Positions 6,646 to 13,193 of a stretch of DNA of 16,784 bases are shown here, one piece after another; the stretch's first letter is position 1; each line of letters starts with the position of its first letter. The notes beneath the pieces were generated by a model, which saw only the letters and a program-made list of their open reading frames with translations, did not search any database and was not told where the DNA came from. The stretch is from Candidatus Methanophagales archaeon ANME-1-THS (lineage in GTDB: Archaea > Halobacteriota > Syntropharchaeia > Alkanophagales > Methanospirareceae), in NCBI GenBank assembly GCA_004212135.1, contig RXIE01000111.1:1-16784 (forward strand). Reading direction: 5' to 3'. The translations under genes were made by a program, and so were the position numbers.

Positions 6646-7539
6646 CTAAAACGTGCCAAAATCGATCCCCTCTAAGATTTTAATGATTTGATCGCTTCCC
6701 CCTTCACTAACTAGCACTCGATCTCGACCTTTATTCCGTTCACCGATATGAATGATCTGCGTTGGGTTCAAGAACCATTGAGCCTCATACTCAACGAGAG
6801 AGCTGTTGGTAAGCAATCGAGAACAATGCTTTAATAACCCGAAGAACTTCGCTCGTGGCTGCCGCCAAGTGAAGTAGACATCACCACCCAGTTTTGTTGC
6901 ATACTCAATGATAAAATCTCTGCCACGATCTTCGTTGGGCTCCAACCAGAAGGTTCCTTTATCAAGCATCGATTTTATTTCCGCGAGCTCCTTCGCCATC
7001 TGTAAGTCGAGATTCTTGCCGCGTGTGATAGGATTGTAAAGCACCAAATCGTACTCAAATCGGGGGACAACTGATTCGTCGATCTCGAAATCATCAAAGT
7101 GGGTCATACGAGTGACATAGATATGCGTGGTGTCTTTATGGAAGATCGAATACAGGAGCCGGATGCGTTCTGCCGCCTCGTCCGTAGCACAAAAGATTAC
7201 CGATGCGTAGATCGAATAGACGTAGCGGTTGAAATCGTCGAAGGTGCTTCTGCCAGAGATATCGCCAGCATAGAGCTGCACAATCGGGATATTCAACTCG
7301 AATGCGGCAACCGCGACGGGCAGATGCTCGATCCGGTCAGAGGGTATTATAACAAACATGATCTTCTCTTTGGTCAGCAACTGCTCGATATCCTTATAAA
7401 TGCCACAGAAGTTCCAGCCGGGTCGTTCGAAGACCATGAGCTCGAAATCTGGATGGTTCTTCAACCGTTTGATGAGCGGTTTTGCGAACTCTTCGCTCTG
7501 GCTCCCGGTTGTAATGAGTATCTTCTTTTTTGTCGCCAT
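6646..7539 (-). CDS. UDP-GlcNAc 2-epimerase (NeuC-like) family protein
   Basis: A 297-residue protein with the two-lobed GT-B-like arrangement of hydrolysing UDP-N-acetylglucosamine 2-epimerases. The N-terminal KILITTGSQSEE strand-loop (about 6-17), QLYAGDISGRSTFDD (about 88-102, the GG/GD-x-x-G position of NeuC), a CATDEAAERI segment (about 117-126), and near the C-terminus TNSS (244-247) followed by IGERNKGRDR (about 264-273) are the family landmarks. It is shorter than typical members (about 370-390), so the catalytic state is uncertain; the canonical His-Gly-Gly is replaced by Tyr-Ala-Gly-Asp. A role in making surface or glycan sugars is inferred. The start ATG 7539 has no clear ribosome binding site; a TATA-like TTTAAAG (complement of 7574-7580) about 38 bases upstream suggests a short leader. 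The stop is TAG. Confidence 0.72.
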   Translation of the reverse strand: MATKKKILITTGSQSEEFAKPLIKRLKNHPDFELMVFERPGWNFCGIYKDIEQLLTKEKIMFVIIPSDRIEHLPVAVAAFELNIPIVQLYAGDISGRSTFDDFNRYVYSIYASVIFCATDEAAERIRLLYSIFHKDTTHIYVTRMTHFDDFEIDESVVPRFEYDLVLYNPITRGKNLDLQMAKELAEIKSMLDKGTFWLEPNEDRGRDFIIEYATKLGGDVYFTWRQPRAKFFGLLKHCSRLLTNSSLVEYEAQWFLNPTQIIHIGERNKGRDRVLVSEGGSDQIIKILEGIDFGTF

Positions 7540-7636
7540 TTTGAGAAGATGATCTACTTATTTCAGTACGATACTTTAAAAAAAAAAAACTTTCGATCAT
7601 CATGCCTTGTCGGATAGATCGAATTTATGTCGCCCT

Positions 7637-7976
7637 GGGTACCACGGCACTGCGGTCAGTTTAATGCTGGGGCTCAAGGCTGCAAACCTCAAAAGTCGAG
7701 TGGTTACTATTCGAGTAGCAGATGAACAATTTGCTAACCTCAGAAAAATGGCCAAGCTCTTTCGTGCAACGAATTCGCTCCTCTGCTCCTCAGATCCTGC
7801 CTTTCCTCACTTCGAACTTTCAGAGCGGGACGTTGAGATGAGACACGACTTCTTTGGACGTCAGTACGCTCTTTTCACCCCGGAAGGAATGGACGCTGTG
7901 TATCGCATGAGTTCTTTTTTCAGATCCCGTTCCGTATTTTGGGAGGATTCGTGGGGGCCCCTTCTTCGTTCAGACG
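7637..7976 (+). pseudogene. D-cysteine desulfhydrase/ACC deaminase relic
   Basis: The translated stretch GYHGTAVSLMLGLKAANLKS, followed by RVVTIRVADEQFANLRKMAK and FFGRQYALFTPEGMDAVYRM, matches the middle and C-terminal third of the PLP-dependent D-cysteine desulfhydrase/ACC deaminase family, starting at the glycine loop that holds the phosphate of PLP. The whole N-terminal half, including the PLP-binding lysine, is absent. Near 7911 the family-like sequence continues in another frame (LFSDPVPYFGRIRGG), so there is also a frameshift. There is no start signal at its 5' edge. It is a broken remnant, not a functional gene. It fills most of the gap between the epimerase-like gene and the sepF gene. 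Confidence 0.7.
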
Positions 7977-7988
7977 CGGTTAAGTCAT

Positions 7989-8375
7989 TTACTGCTTTGC
8001 ACTAATTTTTTTACGCTCTATCTTAACCCCCTTTGGTGCCACAATCACTTGATCATCCCTGAGACCAGCAATATCCCCGCCCACATCCAGAGCCGCCATC
8101 TTCAAGTCTTTTATCGCCTTCTCAACCAGCTTCTCGCCCTCCTTCGCTAATGGGAGCGATATATCCAGGATCAAGATATTGCCCGCATATATCTCCTTCT
8201 TCAACTCCCGTATATCATACAAATCAGTCAACTCCGCGGTCTTTATATACATCTTCACAACTTCCTCTCTGAGGTCCTCTTCATACTCCTCCAGGTCCAC
8301 ATCCGCGTGATCCGCCTCGGCCTCTATTCCCTCCCGCTTCACAAAGAGCTTCTCAAAACTCTCTTTTAATCCCAT
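7989..8375 (-). CDS. sepF: Archaeal SepF cell division protein
   Basis: A 128-residue protein of the SepF/DUF552 family (PF04472). The N-terminal MGLKESFEKLFVKRE forms an amphipathic helix, the membrane-binding element of SepF. It is followed by an acidic linker (about 18-38) and the SepF core (about 39-120) with KTAELTDLYDIRELKKEI, NILILDISLP and DVGGDIAGLRDDQVIVAP. In archaea SepF anchors FtsZ to the membrane at the division site. The length is normal for archaeal SepF. The ATG at 8375 is preceded by a purine-rich stretch (GGGGGCGCGGAAGAAA). The gene stands alone, convergent with the enzyme relic downstream. The stop is TAA. Confidence 0.9.
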   Translation of the reverse strand: MGLKESFEKLFVKREGIEAEADHADVDLEEYEEDLREEVVKMYIKTAELTDLYDIRELKKEIYAGNILILDISLPLAKEGEKLVEKAIKDLKMAALDVGGDIAGLRDDQVIVAPKGVKIERKKISAKQ

Positions 8376-8466
8376 TTTCTTCCGCGCCCCCTATTTCATT
8401 ACGTTTTTTTAGTTTCTGATTTCACCTTTAAGTGCATCCGATAATCCTTCGAATTAGGTAAAACTC

Positions 8467-8530
8467 TTTATAAATATATCTATACTCCAAGAGCGTATGC
8501 AGCTATCGCAGTAAAGCGCTCATCAGCAGG
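8467..8530 (+). promoter_or_regulatory. TATA box with a downstream GCAGTAAA motif
   Basis: TTTATAAATA (8467-8476) is a strong archaeal TATA box, predicting transcription from about 8497. The first transcribed bases include GCAGTAAAGCGC (8508-8519), like the left side of the hairpin repeats at 6389 and 9389, but no convincing stem follows. A similar pairing of TATAAAA (13510-13516) and GCAGTAAA (13537-13544) is found later in the window. It probably drives the broken methyltransferase gene. Confidence 0.5.
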
Positions 8531-8634
8531 TATCGAAGTTATTCGTCAGTCCACTGTTGATTTTGAATCAGGCAAAAGATATGAATTTAAATCTGGTGAT
8601 TTCCAATCAGATGAATGCTGACCGAGGGCTCGAG

Positions 8635-9324
8635 ATGAAACAATCATATGTTTCTGCACAAGAATCGAACCTGAAATTGATTGTAAAAGTAGCTTTGGGG
8701 ATCATCTTCCAGGCCCCACTTCTCTTTATACCCGCAGGGACTCTTGCATGGCCTGAGGCGTGGCTGTTTCTCGTCCTCTTCACCTGCTATGCCCTGGGTG
8801 CAACATTTTACCTTAAGAAACATAATCCTGAACTTTTGAGTAGAAGGACGTCATTCAAACTCCCTGAAAAAGGATGGGACAAACTCTTTCTGCTCTCAAC
8901 CACCATCTTGTTCGTAGTTACGTACATACTCATGCCTTTGGATGCAGTCAGATACAAGTGGTCCTCCTAGCTCTCAAAGCAACAGGTTTTATTGGCGTGA
9001 CGCTCTCACTGATCGCGATATTTTTAATACTGAAGGAAAATGCTTACCTGTTCAGAACAGTCACTGTTCAGGACGGTCAAACGGTCGTTACCACAGGCCC
9101 TTATATAATACATACGCCATCCGATGTACGCATCCTTTATTTTGATGGTCGTTTGTATTCCCTTAGCCCTTGGCTCATACTACGCTCTGATTCCTTCATT
9201 CGTTCTTAATCTTCTACTAATTGCCCGCACGTACCTTGAGGATAAGGAACTGCACAGGGAGCTCCCAGAGTACAAGGAATACGCAAAGAAAACAAAATAC
9301 AAGCTAATCCCAGGGGTGTGGTAG
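8635..9324 (+). pseudogene. Isoprenylcysteine methyltransferase-like gene, two frameshifts
   Basis: The pieces together read as one membrane methyltransferase of the isoprenylcysteine/phosphatidylethanolamine methyltransferase group. Helices FQAPLLFIPAGTLAWPEAWLF and ILFVVTYILMPLDAVRYKWS come first (frame of 8635). LKATGFIGVTLSLIAIFLIL, a VQDGQTVVTTGPY motif in the minus-one frame come next, then RHPMYASFILMVVC and a C-terminal LEDKELHRELPEYKEYAKK, back in the first frame. The first break is near 8955-8970 (a base lost or two gained before the TAG) and the second near 9110-9114 (one extra A between TATAATACAT and CGCCATCCGATG). The SAM-binding RHPMY motif is intact. The two shifts restore the frame, so both could be sequencing errors. 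The start ATG 8635 is the best of several. Confidence 0.75.
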
Positions 9325-9388
9325 ATCACCTTCTCCGATAATTCCTACTACGCAAGATTTCTGTTGATAATAAAGCACCAATTCGCTC

Positions 9389-9428
9389 GCAGTAAAGGGC
9401 ACCACAGCACTCAGGTAGGTGCTTCTGC
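9389..9428 (+). repeat. Hairpin repeat, copy C
   Basis: The outer stem GCAG (9389-9392) pairs with CTGC (9425-9428). The inner stem AGCAC (9406-9410) pairs with GTGCT (9419-9423) with a slightly larger loop than copy B (TCAGGTAG). The left strand TAAAGGGCACCAC and the right flank CATCGTAT follow the pattern of copies A and B. Here no full intron tail follows; only a short GGAACCGAAGCAGC fragment lies at 9654-9667. Confidence 0.55.
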
Positions 9429-9469
9429 ATCGTATCCCCTCTGCGGAGGATATGATGAGGAGCGGACAG

Positions 9470-9526
9470 TGGAGTAGGAAAAAAGGGAGGTGATTAATGC
9501 TGATCCACTAATCGATTCCTACTCCA
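9470..9526. repeat. Long inverted repeat with inner stem
   Basis: TGGAGTAGGAA (9470-9480) is perfectly complementary to TTCCTACTCCA (9516-9526). Inside, GATTA (9492-9496) pairs with TAATC (9509-9513) around a 12-base loop. A GGGAGGTGAT stretch lies on the left inner side. No gene uses it as a start. It could be a terminator-like structure for the methyltransferase transcript or a small palindromic element. The rest of 9325-9767 holds copy C and nothing convincing as a gene. Confidence 0.55.
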
Positions 9527-9767
9527 GTCACCGAATTGATGAGCTACGTTTAAAAAGATATCGATAGCCGAGATTTTTTTACTACCTTCGCTTCTTCTCC
9601 GCTTCATCTCCGCTGAGCTGAGTAGCTCAATCCTGTTATAGCCCGCTTCCTCAGGAACCGAAGCAGCGAGAAGAACTCTTGACGTAGTATCACCTGAGCA
9701 CCGCTCTTTTAACACCTAGCTTAGCCTCAAAATGCTTCTCTGATGCCCGATGCTCTGCTCAGATGCG

Positions 9768-10046
9768 TTACTTACTCTTCTGAGTATAGGTCAGAAGCGC
9801 CTCGATTCTCAATGCTACCTCGCCCAGGAGCTTCTTCTCCGCTTCACTGAGATTAGGCGATGCCTGTAATCCCTTCAAGATACCGATAGCCTCAACCGTT
9901 TTGTCGATCTGTTCTGCCTGTTTTTCTTTCTCAACCCCTTTCTTCTCTCTTGTTTTTGCTCTTTTATGGTTTGCCCTGACATGTTGAGCCAAGAGCAACG
10001 GCTTATCAAATACTTCACCACAATACTTGCACTTATATTCTTTCAT
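9768..10046 (-). CDS. Small C2H2 zinc-finger protein
   Basis: A 92-residue protein with one N-terminal classical zinc finger: Cys6, Cys9, His22 and His27 in C-X2-C-X12-H-X4-H spacing (CKYCGEVFDKPLLLAQHV). A Lys/Arg/Glu-rich linker (about 28-45) and a helical C-terminal part (about 46-92, containing LSEAEKKLLGEVALRIEALL) follow. Such one-finger proteins are common in archaea and are presumed to bind nucleic acids; the target is unknown. The ATG at 10046 has GAAGAAG just upstream, and a TATATATA box (10080-10087) about 37 bases upstream gives a short leader. It is transcribed alone. The stop is TAA. Confidence 0.85.
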   Translation of the reverse strand: MKEYKCKYCGEVFDKPLLLAQHVRANHKRAKTREKKGVEKEKQAEQIDKTVEAIGILKGLQASPNLSEAEKKLLGEVALRIEALLTYTQKSK

Positions 10047-10203
10047 TGCTTCTTCAATTCCATTACGTTATCTACCCACATATATATCTTTCTAAAATAT
10101 TCAAAAGAGAAAAATGCGGTCAAAATTTCAGGCTACTTACGATGAATCATAAGAGCAGTTATAGTGCGCTCAACTGAGTTCCAGTTCAATGAGCAGGATA
10201 TTA

Positions 10204-10422
10204 TTAAAAAAACAGGAGGGGATGCTTCACTGCTTTCCGGATGTCTTGTGCTTGTACTGTGGTTCTTCCTGCATGCTTCGCGATGCTGACAGCTTTGCTC
10301 GCTATTCCAGCGCCTTCTGCCTCTAAAAGCCTCACTAATTCCTGACCTGCATCCTCGCTTATTCTTTCTGCTCCTGCCTTCTTAAGTAGCCTCGTTACAG
10401 GTGCGAGTGGTAGTTCCGCCAT
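10204..10422 (-). CDS. Archaeal histone (HMf type)
   Basis: A 72-residue histone-fold protein: LPLAPVTRLLKKAGAERIS, then a long central helix, then SIAKHAGRTTVQAQDIRKAV. These match the three helices and the two DNA-contacting loops of HMf-like histones (PF00808), including the conserved P-x-x-R-x-x-K region, the AGAERIS loop and the KHAGR-T loop. The size is that of a single histone fold, so it should act as a dimer and polymerise on DNA. The frame is open upstream to 10590, but homology begins at ATG 10422, and a TATA box (10450-10457, with AAAAAGC before it on the minus strand) places the transcript start a few bases before that ATG, so the longer form is rejected. It is divergent from the PH-domain gene. 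The C-terminus is slightly extended (KHPLLFF). Confidence 0.93.
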   Translation of the reverse strand: MAELPLAPVTRLLKKAGAERISEDAGQELVRLLEAEGAGIASKAVSIAKHAGRTTVQAQDIRKAVKHPLLFF

Positions 10423-10449
10423 TATTATCAGTAGGATATGGTCAAAAGA

Positions 10450-10457
10450 GATATAAG
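10450..10457 (-). promoter_or_regulatory. TATA box of the histone gene
   Basis: On the minus strand the order is AAAAAGC followed by TTATATC, a typical BRE-TATA pair, centred about 31 bases before the histone ATG. The transcript would begin around 10427, with a leader of only about five bases. Confidence 0.6.
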
Positions 10458-10613
10458 CTTTTTGGTTATCCGACTGTGCGCTTATTCCCGCCCCTATAAC
10501 CGCTATAATCCCTGTGCTTGATGCCAATGCTATTACCCGAATGAGATGGGAAACCCAAAACCCGAAGCAGCTCTGAACCACCGATACCATTTATAACCTG
10601 ATCAATAAAAGGT

Positions 10614-11231
10614 ATGACCATGAACAAAACTCGTACACCAAAGATTGGTGAGGATTTCAAACCAGCGCCGCAATTAAAAACGCTGTATTACCTCTATCTG
10701 ATCTTGGGCATTCTGGTTGGCGTTTTAACATGGTACATCCCGGTGCTGCTGGTTATAGCCCGCGGATCTGATAATGCCCCGTTTGTCGTTACGCTCGGTT
10801 CGCTACCACTTCTTGGTCTTCTGATCTTCATAGTGTATTGGATTCCACAATACTACGAGACGATGCAGTACCAACTTACCGGAAATGAAATCGTACGAAG
10901 AAGGGGAGTATGGTTCAAGCAAACAGGGATCGTGCCGTACAGCAGGATAACGAATATCGATACCACCTAGGGCCCCATCTCACGGATGCTCGGCATTGCA
11001 ACACTCAAAATTCAAACCGCGGGTTATTCAGGACAACAAACCGGAGCTGAACTGAAAATAGAAGGCTTGGAGTACTTTGAGGAGCTACGGGAATTGATCA
11101 TGGAATTTGTGCGAGGCAAAAAACCCGAGGCGATAGAGGCAGAAGCCCAAGAAGCAGAAGATAGTACCTTGAGAATTCTGAAGGAAGTGAGTACGATTCG
11201 AGAACTCCTGGAACAATCATCACGAAAATAA
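10614..11231 (+). pseudogene. Bacterial PH domain (bPH2) membrane protein with internal TAG
   Basis: The frame encodes about 205 residues if the TAG at 10968-10970 is passed. There are two membrane helices (about 24-48 and 60-76), then a bPH2/DUF304 domain (PF03703) containing YQLTGNEIVRRRGVWF, PYSRITNIDTT, the TAG, GPISRMLGIATLKIQTAGYS, and a charged helical tail (about 150-205). In this family the residue before GP.SR.LG is normally Gln, so TAG is one transition away from CAG. Both halves are otherwise intact and in one frame. This suggests a recent nonsense change, a suppressed stop, or a base-calling error. A TATA box TTTATAA (10590-10596) precedes the start; ATG 10614 or ATG 10620 may be used. 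The function is unknown; such proteins are probably envelope-associated. Confidence 0.8.
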
Positions 11232-11465
11232 TCCACGAGTCGAACCCTTGTGCCTTCTCACTCTTTGATTGCAAATCCACAAACCAAAACGCCGAAACGG
11301 ATGTGGAAGAAGCTTTAGACCGCTCAACTTCTAGTTCACAATCATAACAGGACAAGAAGCATGAGGTGCAACGTTTTCCGCGACACTACCCCTGAGCAGT
11401 CTATAAGCCCTGTCCTTCCTTTACTTCCTATTCTAATCAGACGTCCCCCGGAGACCGAAAAGGCT

Positions 11466-11542
11466 TTTTTCACACTGAGTAGCATACTCCTAAAATTCGT
11501 GCTAAATTGTGCACCGAGATTCTCAAATCTCTTTTTAGCCGT
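11466..11542 (+). repeat. 77-base dispersed repeat, copy R2, RNA-like 3' end
   Basis: This is the second copy of the repeat at 5245-5321, same orientation, no gaps. Its terminal hairpin is perfect: GAGATT (11516-11521), loop CTCA, AATCTC (11526-11531), immediately followed by TTTTT (11532-11536). Relative to copy R1, the second base pair changes from G-C to A-T on both sides, a compensatory change. The rest of 11232-11604 holds this repeat and the palindrome at 11550, with no supported gene. Confidence 0.7.
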
Positions 11543-11549
11543 ACTATGC

Positions 11550-11578
11550 CCTACCCCTCTCTCAAACTGAGAGGTAGG
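11550..11578. promoter_or_regulatory. Palindrome upstream of a winged-helix gene, possible operator
   Basis: CCTA (11550-11553) and CCTCTC (11556-11561) pair with GAGAGG (11569-11574) and TAGG (11575-11578) around TCAAACT. A TATA-like element (TATAAT, 11582-11587) follows directly. The regulator gene begins 27 bases after the palindrome. This position suggests autoregulation by the winged-helix product, which is inference. As an RNA hairpin it would form just upstream of the start. Confidence 0.45.
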
Positions 11579-11604
11579 AAATATAATGGGGGTGAAGAAG
11601 ATAC

Positions 11605-11901
11605 ATGATGAAAATAGAAGATCGGTTAGTAGAAGAAGCGCATGTGCTTTTGCATCCGATACGGTTCCGGATAGTAGAGTTGCTTGCTGAAACGCCAATG
11701 TACGTTAATGAAATAGCCAAAGCGATGGGAGAAGAAAGACGTCTCGTTTCTTACTATCTGCTTACCTTGGAGGAATATGGTTTCGTGAGCAGTAAATACG
11801 AAATATTGGAACGCCCGAAGTTAAGGGGAAAAGCGGTAAGGAAATACTGGAAAACTGGGAAAGTGGAGGAAGTGATTTCAAAGCTCAAAGAGGAACTTTG
11901 A
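11605..11901 (+). CDS. ArsR-like winged-helix regulator
   Basis: A 98-residue DNA-binding protein. HPIRFRIVELLAETPMYV (about 17-34) is the ArsR-type first helix; EIAKAMGEERRLVSYYLLTL (about 36-55) is the helix-turn-helix with the recognition helix; and the wing includes VSSKYEILERPKLRGKAVRK. A C-terminal helix (VEEVISKLKEEL) may serve dimerisation. No cysteine metal-sensing motif of classical ArsR is visible, so the signal is unknown. The start ATG 11605 is followed by another ATG at 11608; a GGTGAAG lies about ten bases upstream. The palindrome at 11550-11578 is a candidate operator. It is convergent with the SemiSWEET gene, with about 55 bases between them. The stop is TGA. Confidence 0.82.
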   Translation: MMKIEDRLVEEAHVLLHPIRFRIVELLAETPMYVNEIAKAMGEERRLVSYYLLTLEEYGFVSSKYEILERPKLRGKAVRKYWKTGKVEEVISKLKEEL

Positions 11902-11956
11902 GCGCGACGTGAGGTGTTACACAGCAAAGTTTTACCAGACGGAAGAAGCTCAGCCG

Positions 11957-12211
11957 TTATCCATGTTTTATTTTGAGAAGTAAGACTGTTAGTGAAAGTA
12001 CTAAACTAACACTATTTGCACCAATTATTGGCACGTTTTCAATTATTAGGCCATACGTTAGCCATAAGGCGAGACCCGCTGTTAAGATAAGATACATGAG
12101 TAGAGAAAGATCTCCCGTTTCCTTCGTTCTCACGGTTTTAATTACCTGTGCCAAAAAGGCAAGAGTCGTACAAATGGCTGCCAATAATCCTAATATAGTT
12201 AGCCAATCCAT
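11957..12211 (-). CDS. SemiSWEET-type sugar transporter
   Basis: An 84-residue membrane protein with three transmembrane helices (about 4-22, 36-56 and 64-82), the size and layout of SemiSWEET (MtN3/saliva, PF03083), which dimerise into a sugar pore. Family-like segments are FLAQVIKTVRTKETGDLS after helix 1, LALWLTYGLI in helix 2, and PIIGANSVSLVLSL in helix 3 with its conserved Asn. The Pro-Gln of the PQ loop reads Ala-Gln here. The substrate is unknown; small sugars are expected from the family. The start ATG 12211 has a TTTAAA box (12240-12246) about 32 bases upstream, so the transcript would be nearly leaderless. The stop is TAA. Confidence 0.88.
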   Translation of the reverse strand: MDWLTILGLLAAICTTLAFLAQVIKTVRTKETGDLSLLMYLILTAGLALWLTYGLIIENVPIIGANSVSLVLSLTVLLLKIKHG

Positions 12212-12353
12212 ACCCAGATAATGAGAACATATCGGGGTTTTTAAATTTTTGGAAATCTAGTAGAAAAAATACGAAGTTCTCAATGCCTTACGATAGAGTG
12301 GTGTATACTCGAAGGGTATGGGGAAAGGGTCGCAGAAGCGGCGATAGATATCG

Positions 12354-12494
12354 ATGGAAGTGTTTAATCGTCGCATAACAGAAGCAAAAGCCAGCGGTGA
12401 GATCACAAAAGGTACGGTGATGGAAAGATTTAAAAACCCAGAACTATTCTGTTCATTCAATGGTCGTCTAAAATTACCTCGGGCCCAAAAATAG
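12354..12494 (+). CDS. Possible 46-residue ORF, weak
   Basis: In the 331-base gap between the SemiSWEET and deoxyribosyltransferase-like genes, an ATG-to-TAG frame encodes a basic peptide beginning MEVFNRRITEAKASGEITKG. There is no ribosome binding site, no match to a family I know, and no coupling to neighbours. It may be a fragment of a lost gene or chance. Apart from A/T-rich TATA-like stretches I see nothing else in this gap. Confidence 0.15.
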   Translation: MEVFNRRITEAKASGEITKGTVMERFKNPELFCSFNGRLKLPRAQK

Positions 12495-12542
12495 AGGGAT
12501 GATGGTTCAGTGCCTGAAAAATGAACGTGCAACAGGGGGAGG

Positions 12543-12953
12543 GTGAAAAAAAAAGTGAAGGTACTTGTGTGCGGTTCTATTGGTTATGGTGGTCTCGAGT
12601 ACTTAACCGAGATAAAAAATATGCTGAGAAAAGAAGGAATAGAAGTGCTCGACCGGCTTGCTGATAAGGACATGGGCTACTCAGACATAAAAGATTTCAG
12701 AGATAAACCGGAGATAGCTGAGAGAATCGTTAAGCGTCATTTAGAATTACTGCGGGAAAGTGATGTGATTGTGGTGGTTCTAAATGGGCCGAGCTATGGA
12801 GCGGCAATGGAGATGTGTGTCGGTAAACAATTGGGTAAGAGGATCATTCTATTTTGTGAACATGAAGTACCAACACCCTGGCCTATTTATTTCTCAAATC
12901 GCATTATCAGGACTCGAAAGGGATTGGTAAAGATATTGACGGAAGAGGAGTAG
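12543..12953 (+). CDS. Nucleoside 2-deoxyribosyltransferase-like Rossmann protein
   Basis: A 136-residue protein with a Rossmann-type fold. VKVLVCGSIGYGGLEYL forms the first strand and glycine loop (about 5-21), the central ESDVIVVVLNGPSYGAAMEM (about 77-96) resembles the DVIVA.LDG...G...E region of nucleoside deoxyribosyltransferase-like proteins (PF05014), and GKRIILFCEHEV follows. The expected catalytic Glu position may be the Glu in AAMEMC. The true substrate is unknown; such proteins act on deoxynucleosides or nucleotide-like signals. The start is GTG 12543 with AGGGGGAGG upstream; GTG 12555 is another choice. The stop is TAG. A GTGTCT/AGACAC hairpin (12987-13006) lies just downstream and may be an RNA end structure, though no T tract follows it. 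Confidence 0.65.
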   Translation: MKKKVKVLVCGSIGYGGLEYLTEIKNMLRKEGIEVLDRLADKDMGYSDIKDFRDKPEIAERIVKRHLELLRESDVIVVVLNGPSYGAAMEMCVGKQLGKRIILFCEHEVPTPWPIYFSNRIIRTRKGLVKILTEEE

Positions 12954-13193
12954 TCACTGATCCACTTTTTGAAATGTGCGTATCGAGTGTCTTACCGTTC
13001 AGACACCCAATGCAGGTGGTGATAAGACCGTGGTAAAGACCGCTTTTTAGTACATTTGCGCGCCTCAAGTATCCCCCGGATTGGCGTAGCAGGCATACCT
13101 GCGTTGGATGAAAATGCCAGAAAGGGAACGGGAGATGCGCTTCATAAAGCCTGGGAGGCTTCTACACCTACATCTTTCAATAATCCGAAAACC

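Noticed and set aside
4362..9428. A CRISPR array
   Set aside because: The repeats are few, diverged and kilobases apart, without regular spacers or cas genes.
9494..9715. A 73-residue minus-strand frame
   Set aside because: No start signal, no family, and it overlaps the inverted repeat at 9470-9526.
10423..10590. N-terminal extension of the histone to 128 residues
   Set aside because: Histone homology starts at 10422, and the TATA box (10450-10457) lies inside the supposed extension.
5245..11542. R1 and R2 as the two ends of one composite mobile element
   Set aside because: The 6 kb between them holds core genes (sepF, histone), which would not normally travel in an insertion; the direct repeats can be independent copies.
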